Positions 28,466-37,799 of a stretch of 64,000 bases of DNA are shown in pieces. A model generated the notes under the pieces. The model searched no databases, was not told the DNA's origin, and worked only from the letters and a program-made list of their open reading frames with translations. This DNA comes from Pseudoalteromonas citrea (GTDB lineage Bacteria > Pseudomonadota > Gammaproteobacteria > Enterobacterales > Alteromonadaceae). The stretch covers positions 434,001 through 498,000 of the forward strand of contig NZ_AHBZ03000021.1 in NCBI RefSeq assembly GCF_000238375.3, read 5' to 3'. The translations under genes were made by a program, and so were the position numbers. Numbering within the stretch: the stretch's first letter is position 1; each line of letters opens with the position of its first letter.

Positions 28466-29419
28466 TTAAAAGCTACTGCGACGATTATTAAAATTTGAAA
28501 TTAGATTATTCATTGGTAATTCAGGATCTGAACTAGGGTATTGACCGTGTACAAAATACTTTCGAATCGAGCCTATATTTTCGGAAGTGTCTCTAGTATA
28601 AATACCACTTATGGCACACTTTGCAGGCTGATTTGAAGTTGAAAACACGGCTTTATCGTATGGTCCGTCTGTAATCAATCTATTTAAATTACAACGAGTC
28701 ATATACGAACTAAAATCACCACAAGAACGGCCAGAAGCAAGTTTTACAAGTGGCGTCCCCAAGTCCCAATAACAACTTACACTGGAAATATTAATACTTG
28801 AGGTAAAGTCCATGCGTAAGATTAACCCCGTCCAAATAGAGGGCCTCCATTCATTTGGTAACACCGGCGTAAAAAGATAAACTTTGTCAAAATTAATTGT
28901 TAGTGGCGATGTAGGTACGGGCCTAATACCAGAGACTGCCAACTTATTACTTACAAATGATTCGTTCTGGTCAATTAGTACTTGATTTTCAATCGTTGCA
29001 TAATTTTCCTTGAATACACTGGCATCATCGGTAGGGAAGTTAGGTTTCTTTGCTATACTGTCTAACCGCGTATAAAAGCCAAGATACCTGCACCCAATGT
29101 AATGTACTTTGGTGATTGTATAGGTTTGCCCTGCTTCAAAATAAAGTCGGCAACCTTTATTTTTTTTACACATATTCAAAGCTTTGTCTATGGTTTTTAG
29201 AGGCCTATCGACACTGAGTCCATCGTTAACATCATCCCCTTTTATACCATCAATGAATAATCGAACATCATTATTAACTACAGTATTTACCGCTTGTTGC
29301 ATATGTGCTTTTGACTCGGCCCGCTCTCCTTGCCATTTATCAAGCTCTGTTTCTATTGTATTCGTTAGCGCTGTGTTGGTCTGAACTACCTGAGCGAGTA
29401 ACTCGGTATTAGTTGCCAT
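28466..29419 (-). CDS. Tailspike-like protein with probable right-handed beta-helix (317 aa)
   Basis: The N-terminal helix (MATNTELLAQVVQTNTALTN) resembles the attachment helices of the other fibres here. From residue ~52 the sequence LFIDGIKGDDVNDGLSVDRP and the following KTIDKALN match the start of pectate-lyase-like beta-helix spikes ('YVDG..GNDxNDGLS...P.KTI..A'), followed by Asn/Ser/Thr-rich strands. Such spikes bind or cleave surface polysaccharide. No catalytic residues can be assigned by eye. It is shorter than many enzymatic spikes, so it may only bind. It lies between the long fibre gene and a chaperone gene. Confidence 0.65.
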   Translation of the reverse strand: MATNTELLAQVVQTNTALTNTIETELDKWQGERAESKAHMQQAVNTVVNNDVRLFIDGIKGDDVNDGLSVDRPLKTIDKALNMCKKNKGCRLYFEAGQTYTITKVHYIGCRYLGFYTRLDSIAKKPNFPTDDASVFKENYATIENQVLIDQNESFVSNKLAVSGIRPVPTSPLTINFDKVYLFTPVLPNEWRPSIWTGLILRMDFTSSINISSVSCYWDLGTPLVKLASGRSCGDFSSYMTRCNLNRLITDGPYDKAVFSTSNQPAKCAISGIYTRDTSENIGSIRKYFVHGQYPSSDPELPMNNLISNFNNRRSSF

Positions 29420-29428
29420 ATCTGCTCC

Positions 29429-32400
29429 TTAAAGCATTTCATCAATGTCGTTGATTGTCAGCGTACCGCTGACAGCTTGTTTTAAAAGTGTTTTTAAATT
29501 GTCGCGTAACCAGTGTTGCTGGTTTGCGTCGTGACTATGTTCAAAATAGAGGGGGTAGACAGGAAAGCGCTGTCGGTGACCATCGTAGTCATGTACTCGA
29601 ATACCATTGCCGTACAGTAACCTCGGCGTACCATCTTTGCCTTTAACCCAAGCCGTATTAGCGGTGTCTGCGGGGTCGTTGCCTGTCACTTGCTCGGTGA
29701 GTAAAGCCTTAGGAGTACCGAAGTAAAAATGTCGGTCATCAATGCCAGAAAATGCCGTTTCTGCATTTTTTCCTCCCTCATTATCTTCTTCGGTTCTTAA
29801 TTGGGCGTTGGGCACATACGCGCATTCGTATGGGTTCCAGTGCTCTCTGGGCGTGCGTAAGATAAGCTCTAGTGGGATCATCCAACTAAACCCCCCTACT
29901 ACTTTCGCATGGGTGGTTTTAGCGCAAAACAGCGTTGGATCGTTAAACCCTCTATTTGCCGTCACTCTCCCAGATGCATCATTACGGCTAAACCGATAAC
30001 GTCGGTTATAATATGCGGCGTTAAGCTCTCCTCCCTGCCAATCTTGCAGGATGTCGTTTAATCCATATTGGTCATAAGTTTCCTGTAAAGATGCGCCTAC
30101 CCCTTCAAGGCCTGGTAATTGTTCACACAGTTGAGCAAGGTCGACACACTCAAAGCGGGCCATCCGGCTACGCATTAACCTTTGGTTATTGCCAACACGT
30201 GCCCTGCTGCGCAAGTCTTTGACCAATTTGAATCGATTGGTGTGATCGATGATCCCTTTTAGCGCCTTATCTTCATCATAGGGGAGCTGACTACTATCAC
30301 CATAAATTACCGATACTGGATGTTGGTGGGAGGTATCTAAATCTTCACCTACAAGTTGACCATTCTTCCAAGTAATACGAATGTCATGACGATGATTAAA
30401 ATCAGTTGAAGTCTGTACTGTCAGCGCAGGCACCTCACCTGTTTTCAGTTGTTCAATTTGTTCCTGACTCAATGGTTCAGCGATATGGTGATAATGACTT
30501 CCGGTATTACCAACAATAACCTTGGCATTACTTAGGCCCAACCTTTTAGCCAGTGTGGCTACTGGCATACTGCTGATCCTAAACTGCAATAAACCATGTT
30601 GTGGCACCCCTTGATCGTCAACATAGCTGATCCGCATTGGGTGATAGGGTAAATTTTCTGAGCGGTTTTTATGGCCGGAATAATTTAAATAACGCCCTTT
30701 ATCAAAAATCTCTTTGAGTTTTTTACCATCATTAGAATGACGAAAGCTGTCTGTTGGATCATTCAAATCGTCTTGAAATGTTTCTATCCAACATTCTAAG
30801 TAACTGAGTTCCCAAATACAGTCCTCGGGGGATTGCTGTTTAACATCACGCATATAGCCTGCTTGCGTGTTTTGAAAGTTAATGCGACCATCGGCTTCGC
30901 ACCCTGTTGGTAACGCGTTAACGTAGCTTGGAATTTGCGCTGCAATTGAATGGCTTCTGGCTAAATATTGCCCTGGAACTGAATGCATTAAACGGTAGTC
31001 ATTGTGGCGCGTACGAAAGTAATAACCATTAATACACGCCGCCACTTCTGCCATACCGGGCATGGCTTTATAATTGGGGTGGTTATGTATATTGAGAGTT
31101 GCATAACTTGCATCCACAACACGATGGCCAACACTGAATCCTTTATCGGCTTGATATTGGCGAGTACCCACGACGCCACTTCCGCCATTCATTCTGAGAA
31201 ATTCAGCCATTCCCTCTTGGTAACTGGCCGTACTCAACCAGCCGCGTTCAACCATATTAAATACAGGCAACTCATGGGTTCCCCCTGAGGCATGCGTACC
31301 TTGAAAGTAGTCTTTATTAATATCAGTGACGGGGGTATTCGCCACTTTTTCAAGCTCAACCTGAGTGACTTGTAACTTATCTCTTAGGTCGTCAACTTGC
31401 GCGCTCAGTGATTCGATCAACTGATCTTTTTGGTAGCGATTTAAATTGTTGCTCAAAATACCTAATGCAAGACGACTCATCCCTTGCTCTAAATTGACCC
31501 AGTGCTCGTCAATTTGCGCATCGTTTAGCGCCACAGGAACTTTGCCCACCTCAGGAATTGTGGCGGCGGTAAAATCAGTAGTTACTTTACTCGCTAAATT
31601 TGCAGCTTGTTCTGCTTTGTTTGCTTGTTCGTGCGCAAGCACACTGGCTTGTGACGCTAAACCAGCTTGATAAGTCGCTGATTTTTCGAAACCATCTGCA
31701 TTACTGGCAGCCGTTTGGGCTTGTTGCGATGCTCTATGTACCTGCGTACTAATTTGCCCTGCTTGATCTTTAAATAATTCAGTTTGCTGCTTTAGTTGAT
31801 TGGCCTGCTCTGCCGCTTTTTCGCTATTAACGGCTTGCATTGAAGCTGCTGCCGCTTGCGCATCTACCGCTTTTTTCGCTATATTTACCTGTAAGGTATC
31901 AGCACTAAAAGCCTCTTTTAATTGTTCGACTTCGTTATATTGCACAGTCACTTTGTCAGCAAGAGCTTGCGTAAACGCCTGTGCTGTTTGTGCTTTTGCG
32001 CTGTCACTTTCTACGCTTTTAGCAACGTCAATTGAGTGGGCCAGCTGAGTGTCTACGCGTTGTTTTGCATCTGTCACCTCAGTGGTCATTAACGCACTGA
32101 TTGACGCTTGTGCATCTGCAGCTTTACGAGCAATATCGGCATGTAGTGTATCGTCAGCAACTTGCGCACTCAGTGTATGTACTTGATGTGCTTGTGCGTC
32201 AATTTTACCCGCCGCGGCTTTGAATTCATTATGCTTATCGACCACATCATTATGTTTTTGATGGATATCTTGGTGCATAAAATCCATACGTTCAGCTTGG
32301 CTATCAAACTCATCAAGTTTGGGTGAAACTTGTGCCAAACTAGCTGTATTACGCTGTATATCTTGTTCGAATTGCGTTAGATACTCGCTTGTTTTATGGG

Positions 32401-32839
32401 CTGTTTGTGCCAGTGTTTTAATACCGGCAGGTGTTGGTATTTGCGCAATTTCGCCATTAAAACTGGTGATATCGTGACTGGCTTTATCGCTGGTGAACCA
32501 CCCTGTCAGCTCATTTTCACGTTGATGCCATTTTCGCTGTAATAGGGCCAGTTGTGAAGACAACTTTGCCGTTAGCCCTTCTCCAAAATCTTGAATGATC
32601 CCGTATGCAATTTGGCTACTATTTTGTTGTGGATTAAATGGGCTCGCATCAAGATGGGACAGACGCAATGAATTATTATCAATAACATCAACAACCAATA
32701 AAATTGTATCTTTGTCGTTGGTGCGAAAATAAAATAAATCGCCTAATTTAATGTTTGCAGTATCAACAAAGCGAGTCGATGTCCCACGAACAATATCTTC
32801 ACCCTTAGTAATACTGATTTTTCCGACTGTGTAAGTCAT
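29429..32839 (-). CDS. Long tail fibre protein with extended coiled coil (1136 aa)
   Basis: Three regions are visible. Residues 1-~100 form a compact beta-rich head (KISITKGEDIVRGTSTRFVD) of a kind found at the virion end of long fibres. Residues ~130-470 are Ala/Gln/Lys-rich with heptad character (many AQ, KA and ASQA units), a long trimeric coiled coil. The remaining ~650 residues are a mixed globular part rich in His, Tyr and Asn (HNHPNY, GSHYHHIAEPLS, HSHDANQQHW), presumably receptor-binding. No family name can be given with confidence. It belongs to module 2 of the locus. Codon use looks the same as its neighbours. Confidence 0.7.
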   Translation of the reverse strand: MTYTVGKISITKGEDIVRGTSTRFVDTANIKLGDLFYFRTNDKDTILLVVDVIDNNSLRLSHLDASPFNPQQNSSQIAYGIIQDFGEGLTAKLSSQLALLQRKWHQRENELTGWFTSDKASHDITSFNGEIAQIPTPAGIKTLAQTAHKTSEYLTQFEQDIQRNTASLAQVSPKLDEFDSQAERMDFMHQDIHQKHNDVVDKHNEFKAAAGKIDAQAHQVHTLSAQVADDTLHADIARKAADAQASISALMTTEVTDAKQRVDTQLAHSIDVAKSVESDSAKAQTAQAFTQALADKVTVQYNEVEQLKEAFSADTLQVNIAKKAVDAQAAAASMQAVNSEKAAEQANQLKQQTELFKDQAGQISTQVHRASQQAQTAASNADGFEKSATYQAGLASQASVLAHEQANKAEQAANLASKVTTDFTAATIPEVGKVPVALNDAQIDEHWVNLEQGMSRLALGILSNNLNRYQKDQLIESLSAQVDDLRDKLQVTQVELEKVANTPVTDINKDYFQGTHASGGTHELPVFNMVERGWLSTASYQEGMAEFLRMNGGSGVVGTRQYQADKGFSVGHRVVDASYATLNIHNHPNYKAMPGMAEVAACINGYYFRTRHNDYRLMHSVPGQYLARSHSIAAQIPSYVNALPTGCEADGRINFQNTQAGYMRDVKQQSPEDCIWELSYLECWIETFQDDLNDPTDSFRHSNDGKKLKEIFDKGRYLNYSGHKNRSENLPYHPMRISYVDDQGVPQHGLLQFRISSMPVATLAKRLGLSNAKVIVGNTGSHYHHIAEPLSQEQIEQLKTGEVPALTVQTSTDFNHRHDIRITWKNGQLVGEDLDTSHQHPVSVIYGDSSQLPYDEDKALKGIIDHTNRFKLVKDLRSRARVGNNQRLMRSRMARFECVDLAQLCEQLPGLEGVGASLQETYDQYGLNDILQDWQGGELNAAYYNRRYRFSRNDASGRVTANRGFNDPTLFCAKTTHAKVVGGFSWMIPLELILRTPREHWNPYECAYVPNAQLRTEEDNEGGKNAETAFSGIDDRHFYFGTPKALLTEQVTGNDPADTANTAWVKGKDGTPRLLYGNGIRVHDYDGHRQRFPVYPLYFEHSHDANQQHWLRDNLKTLLKQAVSGTLTINDIDEML

Positions 32840-32867
32840 GTAAAACCTCTGTATGATTTACTCACAC

Positions 32868-32947
32868 GCACGCGTTACCTATTCACATGTAATCATGTGA
32901 ATTTCTAGAACATAAGCTGAGTGGCTTTGAAAGGTGTGTACGCGTGC
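32868..32947. repeat. Nested inverted repeat between two fibre-module genes
   Basis: The outer arms are GCACGCGT (32868-32875) and ACGCGTGC (32940-32947). Inside lies a perfect 9-bp-stem hairpin, ATTCACATG-TAAT-CATGTGAAT (32881-32902). It occupies the gap upstream of the long fibre gene. Confidence 0.65.
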
Positions 32948-32971
32948 TTAATTGAGTAAGCGAATGATTCG

Positions 32972-33307
32972 TTATTGAAGTGGAAGGTGAAGTGGAAAAC
33001 GCTGCTTTATTTCGGTCACTTTATCTTTCCATTGCTGCTTTTTAAGGACAGATTCATCAAATAAGAACTCCATATATAACGGATCAGATTCTTCTTTGTA
33101 TGCGGCTTTACGTTGGAGTTTTACCTGATTGTTTTGATACTGTTCAATGGCTTCAGCGACCGTATTACCTTCAATACCTTGATGAACCCCATATCCTATT
33201 ATTTTACCTTCAACGATGGGTTGTTGCGTTTGTGGATCAAGTAAACTGTTGATGTCGTAATATTCATATTGGCCGATTTTAAGCATGGCTACCTCCAAAT
33301 GTTTCAC
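32972..33307 (-). CDS. Small fibre-associated protein, probable chaperone (111 aa)
   Basis: Follows the 312-aa fibre gene and overlaps its end by ~29 bp if translation starts at 33307. An internal ATG at 33286 (MLKIGQYEYYDINSLLDPQT) with a GGAGG just upstream is the more likely start. The N-terminal part looks like a small beta domain, then a helical tail with EFLFDESVLKKQQWKDKVTEI and the end KQRFPLHLP. The 'W/R..I/VK..F/YP' ending is shared with the other small proteins behind fibre genes in this window, which argues for the same chaperone role. Function by context. Confidence 0.6.
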   Translation of the reverse strand: MKHLEVAMLKIGQYEYYDINSLLDPQTQQPIVEGKIIGYGVHQGIEGNTVAEAIEQYQNNQVKLQRKAAYKEESDPLYMEFLFDESVLKKQQWKDKVTEIKQRFPLHLPLQ

Positions 33308-34217
33308 CTGTCATTGGCTTTTTGTTATCTTCTGGGTGATCTAACGCAAATAATTGTGGTGACGCGATAAAACATTCTAAGTCTGTATCGTTATCTCCGC
33401 TGGCAAAATTTTGCATTTTTAGTGAGTTACCGCAATATCGTGGGTGCTCAAGAATAAACTCAACCAATTGATAAGGGTGCGCCGAATGAGTCGGCTCGCA
33501 TTGCTGCGCAGTCAGTATGATATCGCCATTTGTGTTACGGTTATACCCGACATGGTCGCCAAAAGTAAGCATGCCTTTTTTAACATATACCCATGCCCTA
33601 AATAAAAAGCGCCCACCAGCAAATGCACTATTTTTACCCACATTTAAACCAATATAAGCGCTATCAGGGCTAGTTAAACTTTTTCTAGGAATACTCACTT
33701 TACTTATATACCCTTGCTGTTTAAGCCCGCTCCACTCTCGCGCAGAAAGCCCACCAGAGACCATGATTTGCTTTTCATGTAAATGTGCAAAAATGGGTTT
33801 GTCTGGGGTTGCTAACCAAGGATCATCAGTATAATTTTCTGGCTGAGCGAGTTGTGCCTCTTTAACACTTAAATGCGAGTAACGTGTGCCAAATGCGTAA
33901 TAGTTTTGACTTACTACTTCTAGTTGCGCATCTCCACTGGGTAAAAATGGTGGTGTAGTTGCAATGCGGCGTTCATGCCCGTCGATGGTCTCTAACGTGG
34001 TATTAAAAAACCAGGGATCCATCAAAAGATTCCCCCCAACAATACGGTGCTTTAGTAAGTCTTGTGCAAATACGGTCATTGACTGCTCTGCGTTAGTGAC
34101 CTTTTGATTTATAAATGCAAGTTTATCGGTAACCGCTTGAGTCAGTTCATTATTTGAATGAACTAATTGGGCATTGGTTTGCTGTAAATTAACCAAATGC
34201 TCTTCAAAAGTTGGCAT
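33279..34217 (-). CDS. Tail fibre protein, receptor-binding (312 aa)
   Basis: Starts with a ~60-residue helical segment (EEHLVNLQQTNAQLVHSNNE...) and a coiled coil. A beta-rich part begins at LLMDPWFFNTTLETIDGHER and carries the trimeric-fibre features of glycine, asparagine and aromatic repeats. No known enzyme motif. Placed between the collar-type gene of module 2 and a chaperone-like gene, as expected for a host-recognition fibre. The beta-rich part (about residues 65-300) has the size and feel of a carbohydrate-binding jelly roll, but this is an impression only. Confidence 0.65.
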   Translation of the reverse strand: MPTFEEHLVNLQQTNAQLVHSNNELTQAVTDKLAFINQKVTNAEQSMTVFAQDLLKHRIVGGNLLMDPWFFNTTLETIDGHERRIATTPPFLPSGDAQLEVVSQNYYAFGTRYSHLSVKEAQLAQPENYTDDPWLATPDKPIFAHLHEKQIMVSGGLSAREWSGLKQQGYISKVSIPRKSLTSPDSAYIGLNVGKNSAFAGGRFLFRAWVYVKKGMLTFGDHVGYNRNTNGDIILTAQQCEPTHSAHPYQLVEFILEHPRYCGNSLKMQNFASGDNDTDLECFIASPQLFALDHPEDNKKPMTGETFGGSHA

Positions 34218-34221
34218 TAAA

Positions 34222-34758
34222 TTATACTCCTAATGATAAAAGTCTGTCGTTAAATTGAATTTGTCGATAATTTGAGGCGATCTGTGCCTGTGCAATTTGC
34301 GCATTGGATAACGTCATCGCCATGAACTCTTCACCTAGAAATAGGTTTAAGTCACCGCTGCTGTGGATCTCTATATTGTTTATCGGCACTGCACTGAGCA
34401 CTAAATCAAACCCTTGAACAATATGAGCCATCGGTGTTTGGTAGAATAGAACATTGGTTGGATCTGACCATACGGCAAACAAAGTACCATCTGATAAGTA
34501 AAATCCGACTTCTTTAACTGCATATTCACTGTCACTGGTAAATTTTCCTGTGAGGTGCAATTGCCCATTACCGAGGTTTTTACCACCGGTAACCACCGTT
34601 CTATTTACTTCTGATTTAAGGGTGACTTGATTACGTGTTGGCTCATACCCTTGCGTGCCAACTGCAATATGAGAAATATGAATATTAACGTCACTGGTTT
34701 TCGCAGCAACTGCGGCATTAAGTCCTGCCTGCGTTATTGTGGGGGTGTAATTGTTCAT
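34222..34758 (-). CDS. Tail-collar fibre protein, module 2 (178 aa, DUF3751-like)
   Basis: The N-terminal part YTPTITQAGLNAAVAAK and the following ISHIAVGTQGY, EVNRTVVTGGKNLGNGQLHL and EVGFYLSDGTLFAVWSDP match the phage tail-collar fibre domain that attaches fibres to the baseplate, as in the N-terminus of P2 gpH-type fibres. The chain stops after ~175 residues, so attachment and receptor domains are on separate polypeptides. It is a diverged paralogue of the collar protein at 40464-40991 (shared EVGFYL.DGTLFAV.SDP). It overlaps the tail protein I gene by 4 bp (ATGA). Confidence 0.85.
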   Translation of the reverse strand: MNNYTPTITQAGLNAAVAAKTSDVNIHISHIAVGTQGYEPTRNQVTLKSEVNRTVVTGGKNLGNGQLHLTGKFTSDSEYAVKEVGFYLSDGTLFAVWSDPTNVLFYQTPMAHIVQGFDLVLSAVPINNIEIHSSGDLNLFLGEEFMAMTLSNAQIAQAQIASNYRQIQFNDRLLSLGV

Positions 34759-35477
34759 CTACATACCATGGTTGATTGATTAAAAAGAATAATTGATTGC
34801 GCAGTGACTGTATGTAACTTGCCATTCAAAAGGTGGTTTGGACTCGCATCAGCTATATTTCTTTGCACTCCTACCGAGCTTGTTGTCGAGCAAACATGCA
34901 GTGTATTGGCAGTAAAATCAAAGTGAGGCTGCTGATATAAATCAACCCGTTGCAAAAGCGTACTACTTGAACATGCCCCCACATAGACTGGACTACGTTG
35001 CGTATTGGTAATTTCAATCTGAATTTTTGTTCGTAATGGCTTGGTGGTAATAATAGCGCGCCATAACTGGTGCTGTAGTTGTGGTGTTAATAACACAGTG
35101 TGATCTGTATTACGGTTTTTGCCATTATCAGCAATGATTTTAGCACTGTGCGAGATCCCCTGACTTTGCCAGTCTTCTTCAACTTGTGCTGTAATGCTAA
35201 GTACTGCGATGGCAGATTTAATTGAACCAACTGTACCTTTAATTCGATGCATTGGCACACTGTCAGCTATCACATGACGCTTTACTTGCTCTGACCAATT
35301 GCTGTTCCAACTATCCACACTTAACCCATGAGCGAGCCAAGGTAAAAAAGGTTCAGGACACTGCCATGGATCCCAGAGGTGCTGATTTAGAATTGGTGTT
35401 CTTTCAATCTCAGCAGCACTTTCAGAAATCGCATGCTCAAGCTTTGAACTCGATAAGGGGAGTAACGTGTCAGCCAT
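34755..35477 (-). CDS. Phage tail protein I, module 2 (240 aa)
   Basis: Baseplate-wedge component of the P2 gpI family. Recognised by LLPLSSSKLEHAISES, the WDPWQCPEPFLPWLAHGLSVD segment (WDP..CP...LPWLA..LSVD is the family hallmark) and HRIKGTVGSIKSAI. It follows baseplate J with almost no gap and overlaps the collar gene, the J-I-H order of P2-like phages. The last ~70 residues are unlike module 1 and carry no known motif. A paralogue lies at 41212-42129. Confidence 0.9.
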   Translation of the reverse strand: MADTLLPLSSSKLEHAISESAAEIERTPILNQHLWDPWQCPEPFLPWLAHGLSVDSWNSNWSEQVKRHVIADSVPMHRIKGTVGSIKSAIAVLSITAQVEEDWQSQGISHSAKIIADNGKNRNTDHTVLLTPQLQHQLWRAIITTKPLRTKIQIEITNTQRSPVYVGACSSSTLLQRVDLYQQPHFDFTANTLHVCSTTSSVGVQRNIADASPNHLLNGKLHTVTAQSIILFNQSTMVCR

Positions 35478-35478
35478 G

Positions 35479-36441
35479 TTAATTCTCCACCGCGATATTT
35501 AACTCAGTACAAAATGGGGCTTCCTGAGATGCCACTTGAATATCATGTGCTGGACTAATTAGGTTAACTCGCTTAACACCTGCTTGATGCAAGGCCGCAT
35601 ATAGGCTCGATAGAGAAATATCATGACCTAACTTATATTGTGATGCCAACCACTCTGCGCAGTGCCGCTCTACTTGTGCTAGGATTTCTTGTTCATTAGG
35701 CCCTTGGTAAAGCTCGAGTTTAGCCTCAATCTTAAATCTATTGATGACTGCTGTTCTAACATGCACTCTGTCTGTGAGAGGCCTAATCTCTTCACCATTA
35801 AGGTGAGTGTAAACAGCATCAATGATCTCTTGACTAGCATGGCCATCACCTTGATCACTTAACACGGTGATCACCACATCCCCTGGTTGGGCATTATCCA
35901 ATCCAGCCGTATGCGTCGAACGCAATAAAATCGCATCTGGTGGGACAAACTTTGATAATTCGCTTGGAATAGAGTGACCTTCAAACTCAGGAGCATCAAC
36001 AAATACATCTTTAACATGCGATGATGCTTTTAACGTATGAAATACATAAGCACCCGCAGGACCTGCCGTACTAAATCCTTCTAATGCTAACCCTATACGT
36101 GAGCGGTAGCGCTCATTGCTTTCATCGATACCATCTTGACTTAACTCTCGACTAACACCAAAACGCATACCTAAATAGTCTAGCTCTTTATCTGTTGCCT
36201 TCGCCAAAAGTACATGCTCAGCCCCTTCATTGATACGTTGGCGTAACAGCAATTCTCTATAAGCAAATGTTTCTAATAATTTAATGATGGGCTCACTGGG
36301 GAGATCAGCTTCAAAATCTGGATAACGGGCGACAAACTCTTCGACTATATTATTTTTTAAAATATCGAAGCTGAGTGGCTCGATGAGTTCTGGTGTAGGT
36401 AACTGATTGAAATCGATAGCACTAAAGTTTGTTAAGCTCAT
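35479..36441 (-). CDS. Baseplate assembly protein J, module 2 (~320 aa)
   Basis: Member of the gpJ/Mu gp47 baseplate family: the conserved IIKLLETFAYRELLLRQRIN and LDYLGMRFGVSR, ERYRSRIGLALEGFSTAGPAGAY, a variable insert, and the C-terminal KLGHDISLSSLYAALHQAGV. The start at 36441 (MSLTNFSAIDF) is preferred to the one at 36486 because a strong hairpin (36475-36500) overlaps the longer N-terminus. It carries an extra ~35-residue insert (PELIEP ... PPDAILLRST region) relative to the module 1 copy. J proteins form the wedge of contractile baseplates. Confidence 0.9.
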   Translation of the reverse strand: MSLTNFSAIDFNQLPTPELIEPLSFDILKNNIVEEFVARYPDFEADLPSEPIIKLLETFAYRELLLRQRINEGAEHVLLAKATDKELDYLGMRFGVSRELSQDGIDESNERYRSRIGLALEGFSTAGPAGAYVFHTLKASSHVKDVFVDAPEFEGHSIPSELSKFVPPDAILLRSTHTAGLDNAQPGDVVITVLSDQGDGHASQEIIDAVYTHLNGEEIRPLTDRVHVRTAVINRFKIEAKLELYQGPNEQEILAQVERHCAEWLASQYKLGHDISLSSLYAALHQAGVKRVNLISPAHDIQVASQEAPFCTELNIAVEN

Positions 36442-36474
36442 AAAAAACCACGGTGAATTGAGTCTATATAAAGT

Positions 36475-36500
36475 ATCCTCCCTCACTTATGAGGGAGGAT
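36475..36500 (-). terminator. Strong hairpin upstream of baseplate J (module 2)
   Basis: ATCCTCCCTCA and TGAGGGAGGAT form an 11-bp stem with a 4-nt loop. Read on the minus strand it is followed by ACTTTATA rather than a pure U-run, so it may be an attenuator or an RNA-stabilising element instead of a full terminator. Confidence 0.5.
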
Positions 36501-36523
36501 ATCGAGTAGCAGTCAGGATTGCT

Positions 36524-36982
36524 TTACTTACTAAGCACTTGGTTGACCGCAGTAGCGCGCGCTGATATTTCATTCATTACGCTTTGCTGGCCTTTACTTT
36601 GATACGGGAACGTTAACGACCCTGCTGCCACATCTGCCTCAATATGGCCAATTGCTGATTGCAATGACGTAGCTGATGCGCGTACTTCTGCCAATGTGGT
36701 GGCTTTGTTAAGCTTATTAATAAAACCACTGAGTTCGTTGAGGAGTAAGTGCGTGGTGTCTGAGGTTGTACCAAGCAATGAGTCAGTATCAGCCACTTGC
36801 GTGGTGATATTTGCACGAGCCATCGCTTTGTCTTGTGCTTGTTGTTCAAGTTCAGTTAGCACCACCGAAAAAGTCGCGCTTGCACCATATTGTTCATGTA
36901 CCAGCTGCGCAGTCGCGTCAAGTGGTGTGTTACAGTCGTAGAAATGGTCAACGACCTGACCGTTTACTGTTAATGTAGCCAT
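36524..36982 (-). CDS. Hypothetical tail-locus protein (152 aa)
   Basis: Not recognised. A short beta-like N-terminus (MATLTVNGQVVDHFYDC) is followed by ~130 mostly helical residues rich in Ala, Thr and Gln. It lies directly behind the third fibre gene, in the position where the other fibres have a chaperone, but lacks the F/YPK ending of those proteins. It may be a different kind of fibre partner or a minor tail component. No membrane segment or signal peptide. Confidence 0.6.
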   Translation of the reverse strand: MATLTVNGQVVDHFYDCNTPLDATAQLVHEQYGASATFSVVLTELEQQAQDKAMARANITTQVADTDSLLGTTSDTTHLLLNELSGFINKLNKATTLAEVRASATSLQSAIGHIEADVAAGSLTFPYQSKGQQSVMNEISARATAVNQVLSK

Positions 36983-36994
36983 TATATTCTCTCC

Positions 36995-37762
36995 TTAGTT
37001 ATACGCGGGTTGATCAGCATCACCGAGGTACGCAAACTGACCCCATTGCTTTTTAGTTAGATCTACATCACCTGTTACCACTGCTGGTAATGCAACTTGA
37101 ATGATGCCTGTTTCCGTTTCAGGTTTTCCTGCACCATTTACATATGGGTGGCAATGGGTGTAGTGGTTACGCCCACCATGAGCCATTGACCCTCCACAGA
37201 TCTTTGCAGGTTGATTAGCCTCAAGGCCTTGACACCAAAACCCATTTGGAACAACACCTTTAATGTGCTTTACGACTGCTCCAACTGTCATTGTTGTTGG
37301 CCTACGTAAATATTGGAACATCAAATATGCTGCTGTTCCAATATTGTCACCTCGTCTATTGGGGTAATATTCCAGCTCCCAAATTTTAAAACTGCCTGCG
37401 AAATACTTAGTATCAGAGCTAATCGCTTGTAAAAATTCCCGGGCTAATGCTGAGCGTTGATCAACTTCTACGCCCGTCGTTACTGTTTCAACCACTTTGG
37501 CACTTTTTACAAAGCCACCACTCCAATTAAGTGGGAATGTGCTATCCGCATTTGGAATTAGTGCTTGGTTTTTTGTAACTCTAAAGTGTGATTGTTTGTC
37601 TCGGGCTGAGTCTATGTAGTTATTGACTTGACTTATATAGCCATCAACAGTGCTTTTGGCTGACAGCACTTTGCTGTCTATATCTTGAATTTTATTATCG
37701 ACAATGGTGGTGAGGTCATTTGAGGCCTCTATGAGTTTGGCAATATCTTGTTCTAACGCCAT
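36995..37762 (-). CDS. Tail fibre 3, receptor-binding (255 aa)
   Basis: The start at 37762 (MALEQDIAKLIEASNDL) is chosen over upstream ATGs because GGAGAA precedes it and two neighbouring fibres begin with the same MALEQDIA sequence. The N-terminal ~60 residues form an attachment helix and coiled coil; the rest is a beta-rich receptor domain. It contains the segment DTKYFAGSFKIWELEYY and a C-terminal IIQVALPAVVTGDVDL that closely resemble PKYFSSHFNVLKVEVL and VLYLALPTIVVGNYPD in the fibre of the tailless prophage at 59632-60438. Probably one of several alternative fibres served by one collar protein. Confidence 0.75.
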   Translation of the reverse strand: MALEQDIAKLIEASNDLTTIVDNKIQDIDSKVLSAKSTVDGYISQVNNYIDSARDKQSHFRVTKNQALIPNADSTFPLNWSGGFVKSAKVVETVTTGVEVDQRSALAREFLQAISSDTKYFAGSFKIWELEYYPNRRGDNIGTAAYLMFQYLRRPTTMTVGAVVKHIKGVVPNGFWCQGLEANQPAKICGGSMAHGGRNHYTHCHPYVNGAGKPETETGIIQVALPAVVTGDVDLTKKQWGQFAYLGDADQPAYN

Positions 37763-37799
37763 GTGTATTTTCTCCATACATTTTAAAAAAAACGCATAC

